From assembly GCA_030603495.1 (NCBI GenBank), contig JAUVXR010000035.1, forward strand, positions 1 to 25,603: a stretch of DNA of 25,603 bases, given 5' to 3'. This stretch comes from a bacterium. GTDB lineage: Bacteria > Armatimonadota > Zipacnadia > Zipacnadales > Zipacnadaceae. Both the position numbers and the translations under genes were made by a program. Below, in pieces: positions 18,365 to 23,902 of this stretch. The notes below the pieces were generated by a model. The model searched no databases. It saw nothing but the letters and a program-made list of their open reading frames with translations, and was not told the origin of the DNA. Within the stretch, counting starts at the first letter, position 1. Each line of letters opens with the position of its first letter.

Positions 18365-18685
18365 TCACGAGATTTCGTGCGGCCATGGCAGGTCGAGTCG
18401 CATGACTGCTTTCACGTGCTCGTCCTGCGTCGAACATACGGCCTGGCCCGCCGTGCACCGCACGATCTCGCGCCGTACATAGCGCGAGTGCGGGCAGTCA
18501 TCGTGGTGATAGATTGTGTAGTGACTGCCGGGCCGTACTGCTGTAACCCGGCAGCCGCAGCCCGTCACCAAGCCCTCCACGACTTGCGTGACGTGACGGC
18601 CACCTGGCAATGATTGCAGGCCGCGCGATTCCCGCATGTTGTTGTGAAGCTCGTCTACCTCTGACTGAGATTTGAATCGATACAT
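18365..18685 (-). CDS. Hypothetical His/Cys-containing protein
   Basis: This 106-aa protein starts at ATG 18685 after AGGAGGAAAATA, its ATG overlapping the TAA of the DUF3307 gene. TGCGCRVTAVRPGSHYTIYHHDDCPHSRYV in pieces suggests a metal site of Cys and His near residues 45-75. Unknown function. Confidence 0.6.
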   Translation of the reverse strand: MYRFKSQSEVDELHNNMRESRGLQSLPGGRHVTQVVEGLVTGCGCRVTAVRPGSHYTIYHHDDCPHSRYVRREIVRCTAGQAVCSTQDEHVKAVMRLDLPWPHEIS

Positions 18686-19077
18686 TATTTTCCTCCTGCA
18701 TAGAACACCGCCACGATCACTGCCAGGTGGCACGCTTGATCCACCACCAGCCCGGGCCAGCGCGGCAGCCCAAATTTGTCGCAGCCGTCGATCACCAGGT
18801 GCGACGCGAACCCCGCCAGCCCGCCGGCCAGCGCTAGGCCAGGATCACCTGCAGCCAGGCCCAGGCCAGCGAGTGGGAGGAATCCAGCCACGAGGCTGTG
18901 CACCAGCAATGCGCGGCGGTCGGTGGCCTTGGTGGTCGCCCACTGCGTCTGGAGCGTGAAATCCAGTAGCAGGTGGAGCACCACGGCCACCACCAGCGGG
19001 GCATACTGCCGGGGCAACGCGGGGAGCATCGCCGCCAGCAGTATGCCCGTGAGGGAGGGGTAGTGGAACCAGGGCAC
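18685..19077 (-). CDS. DUF3307-family membrane protein
   Basis: This 130-aa protein has several membrane segments. The DUF3307 signature is visible: HLLLDFTLQTQW near 35-46 followed by a Lys at 50 and a conserved LVHSLVAG near 58-65, then further hydrophobic stretches and SHLVIDGCDKFGL. Family members occur in phages and bacteria and have no established function. GTG 19077 directly follows the upstream stop codon. Confidence 0.78.
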   Translation of the reverse strand: MPWFHYPSLTGILLAAMLPALPRQYAPLVVAVVLHLLLDFTLQTQWATTKATDRRALLVHSLVAGFLPLAGLGLAAGDPGLALAGGLAGFASHLVIDGCDKFGLPRWPGLVVDQACHLAVIVAVFYAGGK

Positions 19078-19296
19078 CTAAATCTCGCTTGCCAACGGGT
19101 CTGCTGGCTTTCCGCTTGCACAGATTGCCCCGGAATGGGGCACGCGCTCACGGCAATACCGACATGCCTCATCTGCGCCCTGGTATGCGCATAATTCGTT
19201 CCAGTCATCCGGGAGTTTGTCTTGGCAGGCCCTCACGCCTGCCACATCATACCCCTTCGTGCAATATGAACCCGCGCACCTCGATAGTCCTCTCAT
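19078..19296 (-). CDS. Cys-rich hypothetical protein
   Basis: Read from ATG 19296 (six bases after GGAG; ATG 19302 abuts the site), 72 aa with seven Cys: CAGSYC, a central pair spaced by about 15, then CRYC and a last single Cys. They may bind zinc. A family-A start module precedes it. Not recognised. Confidence 0.6.
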   Translation of the reverse strand: MRGLSRCAGSYCTKGYDVAGVRACQDKLPDDWNELCAYQGADEACRYCRERVPHSGAICASGKPADPLASEI

Positions 19297-19302
19297 TTCC
19301 AT

Positions 19303-19325
19303 CTCCTTTTCGTGTGATTGTGGGG
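19303..19325 (-). promoter_or_regulatory. Family-A start module, copy 4
   Basis: Minus-strand CCCCACAATCACACG followed by AAAAGGAG. A GGGG/CCCC mini-hairpin lies at its 5' side (19322-19333). It supplies the ribosome-binding site for the gene at 19296. Confidence 0.6.
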
Positions 19326-19332
19326 ACAGCCC

Positions 19333-19539
19333 CTAGACGGTCTCCTCGATCTCGTATTCCCCCACATCCGAGGTCATACAGTCCACATACATTTGCGCCG
19401 CCGCGTGTGTCGGGTAGATCACCCGTTCCTCTTCGATGCCGAGCACCCATCGCCACTTGCTGCCGACCCTGACGAGTCCGGCTATCCATAGCCCATCGGG
19501 GCAGGAGATTGCAAAGCCTTGTTCGTTCTCGTTTGTCAT
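19333..19539 (-). CDS. Hypothetical small protein
   Basis: This 68-aa protein starts at ATG 19539. Beta-rich N-terminal half (FAISCPDGLWIAGLVRVGSKWRWVLG), then a helix with AAAQMYVDCM and an acidic tail. Not recognised. It stands alone between intergenic hairpins and a family-A module. Confidence 0.6.
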   Translation of the reverse strand: MTNENEQGFAISCPDGLWIAGLVRVGSKWRWVLGIEEERVIYPTHAAAQMYVDCMTSDVGEYEIEETV

Positions 19540-19546
19540 CGTGCTG

Positions 19547-19560
19547 CCTCCTGTGTGATT
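19547..19560 (-). promoter_or_regulatory. Family-A start module, copy 3
   Basis: Minus-strand AATCACACAGGAGG directly before the gene at 19539. The 94-base spacer upstream holds two hairpins: 5-bp arms at 19583-19587/19596-19600 and 7-bp arms at 19617-19623/19632-19638. Confidence 0.65.
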
Positions 19561-19654
19561 GGTTGCCCCCTCAGCTTCTCCCGGCAGGCTTGGGACTGCC
19601 CTCGGCGTTTTAGGCAGCGCGGCTCCTCCGGGCCGCGCCTCGATTCTTGGCGGG

Positions 19655-19882
19655 CTATATCTCCTCTGTCCTGAACATCGGATAGACTGCGCCCGTGCCG
19701 CCGCCCTTGTTCCGCGCCTGGCTGATCCAGATGCTCGTGCTCCTGGCTACAATGTTACCATCATCGTCTTTGACGGCCCAATCGTAGCCATACGATGGCG
19801 GCCCGGTCACGTCCACCATAGCTACTGAGCGCGTCCAGCCGTCTGCCTCTGCCTGTTCTAGCGTTTCATAACTGTGAAGCAT
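19655..19882 (-). CDS. Hypothetical small protein
   Basis: This 75-aa protein starts at ATG 19882. The pattern SYGYDWAVKDDDGNIVARSTSIW suggests paired strands; the start is helical. Not recognised. Confidence 0.6.
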   Translation of the reverse strand: MLHSYETLEQAEADGWTRSVAMVDVTGPPSYGYDWAVKDDDGNIVARSTSIWISQARNKGGGTGAVYPMFRTEEI

Positions 19883-19891
19883 CTCGCCTTG

Positions 19892-19930
19892 CCTCCTGTG
19901 TGATTGTGGGGCGGCCTGGGTGGCCGCCCC
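19892..19930 (-). promoter_or_regulatory. Family-A start module, copy 2, with 9-bp hairpin
   Basis: The clearest copy: CCCCACAATCACACAGGAGG (19892-19911, minus strand) preceded directly by a perfect 9-bp GC hairpin (19908-19916 with 19922-19930). No U-tract follows, so the hairpin and the start site form one unit. Confidence 0.7.
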
Positions 19931-19939
19931 GGTTACCGC

Positions 19940-20164
19940 CTACTCTCCAATGATTACGCCGTCCATATCCAGGCGTACCATGAAGCCCCGCTCCTCTGCC
20001 CAGTTGCACATCTCGTTGCGCAGGTCGTTGTCCTGGTTGATGTTCTCAGGTGAGAGGTAGCGCGTGAATGTCTTGCCGCTGGGGTAGGTCATCGTGAACT
20101 TTCTGTATCCGTGGTCTGCCGCTTCTTCTTTCAGTACTGCTACTTTCTCTGTTGCCCCTGTCAT
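19940..20164 (-). CDS. Hypothetical small protein, first gene after the 20.2-kb promoter
   Basis: This 74-aa protein starts at ATG 20164, after GGGAGGTACACGGAG. A basic/aromatic middle (YRKFTMTYPSGKTFTRYLS) and an acidic helix (NDLRNEMCNWAEERGF). Not recognised. Confidence 0.6.
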   Translation of the reverse strand: MTGATEKVAVLKEEAADHGYRKFTMTYPSGKTFTRYLSPENINQDNDLRNEMCNWAEERGFMVRLDMDGVIIGE

Positions 20165-20173
20165 CTCCGTGTA

Positions 20174-20191
20174 CCTCCCTGTGTGATCGTG
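20174..20191 (-). promoter_or_regulatory. Family-A start module, copy 1
   Basis: Minus-strand CACGATCACACAGGGAGG, directly before the gene at 20164 and about 20 bases after the -10 box of its promoter. It is the only copy without an upstream hairpin. Confidence 0.55.
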
Positions 20192-20209
20192 CTTTCTCTA
20201 TCTGTATAT

Positions 20210-20218
20210 ATTATAGCA
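20210..20218 (-). promoter_or_regulatory. Extended -10 promoter for the 20.2-kb leftward operon
   Basis: Minus-strand TGCTATAAT. No good -35 box is present at 16-18 bp, as is usual for extended -10 promoters. It faces away from the plus-strand promoter at 20291 and drives the small-gene cluster at 20164 and below. Confidence 0.6.
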
Positions 20219-20257
20219 GCTATAGGTAAATATTAGGTGAAGGAACTCTTAAAAATT

Positions 20258-20285
20258 CAGCACAGGTGTTCTACAGCAAAGAGCC
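20258..20285. repeat. 28-bp direct repeat, copy 1 (flanks the plus-strand gene)
   Basis: Identical to 20705-20732 at 27 of 28 positions. It lies 5 bases before the -35 box of the plus-strand promoter. The same sequence in copy 2 is the distal half of the terminator stem and its tail. Confidence 0.85.
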
Positions 20286-20290
20286 AGGGA

Positions 20291-20319
20291 TTGACACTAT
20301 TGTACACTCGTGGTATACT
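20291..20319 (+). promoter_or_regulatory. Sigma-70 promoter of the plus-strand gene
   Basis: TTGACA (20291-20296), 17-bp spacer, TATACT (20314-20319). Repeated TACT/AGTAC words around the -10 (20316-20330) could be an operator for the ribbon-helix-helix product. Confidence 0.85.
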
Positions 20320-20348
20320 GAGTACATACTAGATGTGGAGGTGATAGA

Positions 20349-20627
20349 GTGAGCACAGAGCGAACGACCATACTGTTGAATGACGATGACCGGTGGGCCG
20401 TCGATGTGATCCGATGCTATACCGGCATCCAAAGCCGTAGCGCCATTATCCGTGACACTCTGCGCGAACGTGCGCGGGCAATTGAACGCGAAAAGGCAGC
20501 GGCAAGGGAACGCAAGAAGGCGGAGACACCGGCCAGCATTAGTGTTATGGAGGGAGTCTATGCCAGCATGGAACCACGAGCGCAGGCAGAGCACGAGGCA
20601 ATGTTGGCACAGTTGAGAGATATGTGA
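20349..20627 (+). CDS. Ribbon-helix-helix-like DNA-binding protein (moron)
   Basis: The only plus-strand gene, 92 aa, starts at GTG 20349 after GGAGGTGA. RTTILLNDDDRWAVDVIRCYTG, then SRSAIIRDTLRERARAIERE, matches a CopG/Arc-like ribbon-helix-helix: a short strand, helix A, a turn and helix B. A charged coiled-coil region and a helical tail follow. Its own promoter, opposite orientation and flanking 28-bp repeats mark it as an independently expressed insertion. It probably represses its own promoter or a host gene. No toxin partner is adjacent, so an antitoxin role is not supported. Confidence 0.7.
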   Translation: MSTERTTILLNDDDRWAVDVIRCYTGIQSRSAIIRDTLRERARAIEREKAAARERKKAETPASISVMEGVYASMEPRAQAEHEAMLAQLRDM

Positions 20628-20639
20628 TAGTTCAGTATA

Positions 20640-20660
20640 CTATGCTCGTTATGAGCATAG
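20640..20660. repeat. 8-bp inverted repeat after the moron
   Basis: CTATGCTC (20640-20647) and GAGCATAG (20653-20660) around a 5-nt loop, 13 bases past the moron stop. No T-run follows. It could be a weak terminator or an operator. GTATACT just before it also occurs at the moron promoter -10. Confidence 0.5.
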
Positions 20661-20704
20661 CGGGGCTCGGTGCGGCAGGGCTGGATCCGGCTTGGCTGGA
20701 TTGG

Positions 20705-20732
20705 CAGCACGGGTGTTCTACAGCAAAGAGCC
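20705..20732. repeat. 28-bp direct repeat, copy 2
   Basis: Partner of 20258-20285, offset by 447 bp. Its right end forms part of the terminator stem of the peptidase operon, so the repeat probably derives from the terminator and its tail. Confidence 0.85.
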
Positions 20733-20755
20733 CTTGCCGACACCGGCAAGGGCTC
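20728..20755 (-). terminator. Strong intrinsic terminator of the tail-lysin operon
   Basis: Perfect 12-bp stem: 20728-20739 with 20744-20755, loop of four. On the minus strand CTTTGCTGT follows. It lies 33 bases past the stop of the peptidase gene. The U-tract is short, but the stem is very stable. It may also block plus-strand transcription from the moron. Confidence 0.75.
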
Positions 20756-20788
20756 ACTCCGCTCAGAGACGATAATCGATGGTGACTA

Positions 20789-21553
20789 CTACGCCACTTC
20801 CCATACCCGCGCACCGGTGAGTGTGCGTTGTACCTTGGTGACGCCCTCGCGCTTCATCCAGTCGTTGTACCAGTCATCGTTAAAGTAGTCCAGCACACTG
20901 GTGTGCCCCTTCATCGGGTCCATCACCAGCAGGTCATCGTTCGGGCCACCGGTTGGATCGGCGACGTACTCGTAAGCCACGACAAAATGCTGATCCACGT
21001 CGGCGTCGTCCGGGTCGTAATCCACCTCTACCACGACCGGGTACTGGCGTAGCAGTAGCCGCAGTAGCACCAAGTCCGCCGGCCTATCGCGCCAGTGGAT
21101 CAGGCTGGTTTCCTGTTTCTCGTACAGCGGTGACCAGAATGGCGCATCCTCCCGCCCGTGCCACGTCAGCCGATTGTGTGACCTGGTGACGCGGGAGGGA
21201 TGCTGCAACAGATCCCCCTCGAACGCGCCATCGCGCCCCAGTGCTGCCGCCGTGGAGGGCGGATCGGTGACCATCCCGGCATAGGCTGCCAACGATGCCA
21301 CGCATGTCACCAAGCAACCGGCGCGACAGAACGACAAGCTGCCCCCGGGCGCATAGATTTTATTCCGCCAGCGAGGATCACACTGGAGGAATACTGGCGG
21401 CCTGTCGGGCGTCGGCGGTTCCTCCGGCTCCCACCGGCCCGTACGCTCGACCGTCACCACACCGGCAGGAATCGTGATGCGGTAGCCGGTGCCCCCGCTC
21501 TCGACAGTGATCGTCACTGGATAGGTGCCGTCGATTGCTGTGATCTTGTCCAT
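20789..21553 (-). CDS. C39-like papain-fold cysteine peptidase (candidate lysin or tail peptidase)
   Basis: This 254-aa protein starts at ATG 21553 (TGATG junction; GTG 21556 also possible). A beta-rich N-terminal region (about 1-45) and a Pro hinge precede a C39-like domain. LQCDPRW (56-62) and FCRAGCLVTC with the likely nucleophile Cys80 come first, then VDQHFVVAY with His189 and LLVMDP with Asp212. Phage proteins of this type act as endolysins or tail-tip peptidases that cleave peptidoglycan peptides. Being last in the tail operon suits either role. Peptidoglycan as substrate is inference. Confidence 0.7.
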   Translation of the reverse strand: MDKITAIDGTYPVTITVESGGTGYRITIPAGVVTVERTGRWEPEEPPTPDRPPVFLQCDPRWRNKIYAPGGSLSFCRAGCLVTCVASLAAYAGMVTDPPSTAAALGRDGAFEGDLLQHPSRVTRSHNRLTWHGREDAPFWSPLYEKQETSLIHWRDRPADLVLLRLLLRQYPVVVEVDYDPDDADVDQHFVVAYEYVADPTGGPNDDLLVMDPMKGHTSVLDYFNDDWYNDWMKREGVTKVQRTLTGARVWEVA

Positions 21554-21780
21554 CACTCCACCTCCGCTGCTACATCTCCCAGGGCACTCAACTTCCGCGT
21601 CAACTCGGCGATGGCCTTCTTGGCATTTTTCATCCGCAACACCGCCGCCGCCTTCATCTGGTCGTCACTCAGGACTTGGGCAATTTCGGCGTCTAATTGC
21701 GCATCATATTCGGTGTTGAGCCAAATCTGGATTTTCTGCTGGATTATATGGGCCTGAACTTCTACTGGTACGTCGCTCAT
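21553..21780 (-). CDS. Hypothetical helical small protein
   Basis: This 75-aa protein starts at ATG 21780 (ATGA overlap). Almost all helical: VPVEVQAHIIQQKIQIWLN, then MKNAKKAIAELTRKLSALGDVAAEVE with heptad-like spacing. Between tail protein and peptidase genes; perhaps a tail or lysin chaperone. Not recognised. Confidence 0.6.
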   Translation of the reverse strand: MSDVPVEVQAHIIQQKIQIWLNTEYDAQLDAEIAQVLSDDQMKAAAVLRMKNAKKAIAELTRKLSALGDVAAEVE

Positions 21781-22037
21781 TGCGCCTCCTCTGGTTCGAT
21801 CCATTCCTCCAGGTCGGTAGCTGCCTCAAATTGCGCTTTGTCACGCAGGAAGATAGCGACGATAGCCTGGCGTTCCTGGGACGTGAGTGTTGAGCCCTGA
21901 TTCAAGATACCTATTGGGCCGCCATCGCTGTTTCGCAACGCGATATCATACGTTGCTACCACGTCACCGTCGACCTGCTGAATACCCATGCGCAACACTT
22001 TATAGTATTTCGGTATGAATCCATCCAGTATTGCCAT
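21777..22037 (-). CDS. Hypothetical small tail-operon protein
   Basis: This 86-aa protein starts at ATG 22037, after GGAGGAAC. Beta strands (FIPKYYKVLRMGIQQVDGDVVATYDIAL), then a helix ending in an acidic tail. Coupled by ATGA to the next gene. Not recognised. Confidence 0.6.
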   Translation of the reverse strand: MAILDGFIPKYYKVLRMGIQQVDGDVVATYDIALRNSDGGPIGILNQGSTLTSQERQAIVAIFLRDKAQFEAATDLEEWIEPEEAQ

Positions 22038-22045
22038 TGTTCCTC

Positions 22046-23902
22046 CTATGCATTGTACAACGGGATGTACTTGTGTCCCACGCCTGCCACGCTCACGCGC
22101 ATCTTGCCATAGTATCCGCCGCCGACCGCGGCAGTGTCGATCGGATTGCCGGCGCCCACGGTTGTAGCCAGTTCGATGAATTCCTCGCTCAGGTCAGCCT
22201 GGTCGAGGTAAAGCACCGGAATAGTTGCCGTTGCGCTAGGTTGATCTACGTGCAACTTTGCGAGTGGAGCAGTTACCCCACCCAGGGCCATATTTCCAGA
22301 GGTGTCTATGACGAATCGTATCAGATTCCCAGCAGTGACGTCGAAAATCTCAAATATATCGTTGACCGCCCCATCTATTCTAAAATCATAACGCTGCACA
22401 TCGTTGCGCACGCTAAATCCGGGTGAGCTGTTTACCGCTGTGTCCTTGATGATGATTTTAGTAAATCCAGTTGCTCCCTCTATGTGACAATCGGCTGCTG
22501 GTATTCTCGTTCCGATGCCAACTTTGTCCAGCGTCGTCACATAGCTGTTCGTGAGGTCATACATCCATGCACAATTGGCATCAGCACCCACCCAGCAGTC
22601 ATCTGGCACCACGACGGAGGTCACGCCTGCGAATGTGAAGTTTCCAATGGCGTTGACAATCAACCTCTCGTTGCCGAGAATACCAAACCACCCTCCATTT
22701 CCCGCGTCTACGTAGGCTGCATACACTTTCCAGCGGTGTGTGGCGTCGCCCAGATTCTGCCCGGCGGCAGCGACGGGATTGATGGCACCGGCAATAGTGA
22801 TAGTGTCGGTAGCCGCATTGTATACCAGTCCAGCGTCACTCGCCAATGTATTCGCATCTGTCCAGTATGCGATTCGGGTAGCCAGGCCGGTGCCACCGCC
22901 TATCACTGCCGTACCCGTCGCTGGTACGGTCAGCGTGAAGCCACCCAGCACCAGCGACCCGGCAGACCAGCCCATCTCCAGCGCCGTGGATTGTAGCACG
23001 CGATTGGCTGCAGCAGGATGGGCCAACCGCGTCCACAGAGGAACTACGCCTTGGCCCGTCATCAAGTCACCGCGCACGACCGCTGCCGGTGTAGTGCCGC
23101 TGTGCGTGACAGATAAAATATCGTGAGACGCGCCCCCGCCCCCGGACGCCTGGAAGCGCAAGTCCACGATGTCTTGCTCCGTCCTCGTCTCCGTGAGGCC
23201 AGTCTGGCCGGCGTACAGTCGCACGGCGGCCAGCGGGAACTCATCACCGAGGGGGGCAGGGCAGTCGGAGAATAGCAGCGCGTTGGACGGGGCCACGATG
23301 GCTCCCAACCGCCGCTGGAGAACGCCAGCGCTATCCAGATACACCAGGACCCAGCGCGCACCGATGGCCGGCTGGTCACCGGCGAGGTTGAGTTGCTGCG
23401 TCGCTATCCACTCCCACAGCCCGGTGCCGACGCGGAAGAGTGGCCCGCGTCCCACCTCGACCTGGAAGGCTACCGCAGTGGTTCCGATCCGTAGGCTCAA
23501 AATCTGACGCCAGGCTACGTAGGTCACGTCAGAACCGTCGGCCGCCCCATCGGCTTCGGTGGGCCAGGTGTGGGTCGCCCCGTGCGGTCCCACCTCCGGT
23601 ATGGGAGCATATCCCGCCCCCACCCAGTCCTCCTGGCGGATGCTGAGCACCTGAAACTCCGGTGAGATGCCATCGTAACCCACGTACACCGCCAGATCAT
23701 AAGTGTCGGGCACTCTCTTGTTCCGCGCCTGTCCCGCCGTCTCGTCAGAACCGATTCGAACGTGGACGTAGCCCGCCCGCCCGGCGACGGGCACCAGTCC
23801 ATCAGAGACCCGTCCCAGCAGGGCCGGCCAGGATTGTAACACATCCTGCTTAGCATCCATCTGCGCCTGCAGTGCCCGTCTCAGATCATCTAATGTAGCC
23901 AT
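22046..23902 (-). CDS. Tail fibre or baseplate appendage protein
   Basis: This 618-aa protein starts at ATG 23902, overlapping the previous stop as TGATG. N-terminal region about 1-240 is beta-rich with an attachment-type helix at 5-25. From about 255 come HSGTTPAAVVRGDLMTGQ and GWSAGSLVLGGFTLTV, then GGTGLATRIAYWTDANTLASD and GQNLGDATHRWKVYAAYVDA, typical of phage tail fibre repeats. The C-terminal domain (about 400-618) presumably forms the receptor-binding or trimerisation tip. Its extreme C-terminus (GKMRVSVAGVGHKYIPLY) resembles the tip strand of such fibres. Host range would depend on this gene. Confidence 0.75.
   Translation of the reverse strand: MATLDDLRRALQAQMDAKQDVLQSWPALLGRVSDGLVPVAGRAGYVHVRIGSDETAGQARNKRVPDTYDLAVYVGYDGISPEFQVLSIRQEDWVGAGYAPIPEVGPHGATHTWPTEADGAADGSDVTYVAWRQILSLRIGTTAVAFQVEVGRGPLFRVGTGLWEWIATQQLNLAGDQPAIGARWVLVYLDSAGVLQRRLGAIVAPSNALLFSDCPAPLGDEFPLAAVRLYAGQTGLTETRTEQDIVDLRFQASGGGGASHDILSVTHSGTTPAAVVRGDLMTGQGVVPLWTRLAHPAAANRVLQSTALEMGWSAGSLVLGGFTLTVPATGTAVIGGGTGLATRIAYWTDANTLASDAGLVYNAATDTITIAGAINPVAAAGQNLGDATHRWKVYAAYVDAGNGGWFGILGNERLIVNAIGNFTFAGVTSVVVPDDCWVGADANCAWMYDLTNSYVTTLDKVGIGTRIPAADCHIEGATGFTKIIIKDTAVNSSPGFSVRNDVQRYDFRIDGAVNDIFEIFDVTAGNLIRFVIDTSGNMALGGVTAPLAKLHVDQPSATATIPVLYLDQADLSEEFIELATTVGAGNPIDTAAVGGGYYGKMRVSVAGVGHKYIPLYNA

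Noticed and set aside
20349-20627. Toxin-antitoxin module
   Set aside because: The ribbon-helix-helix protein resembles an antitoxin, but no partner gene is present inside the repeats or next to them.
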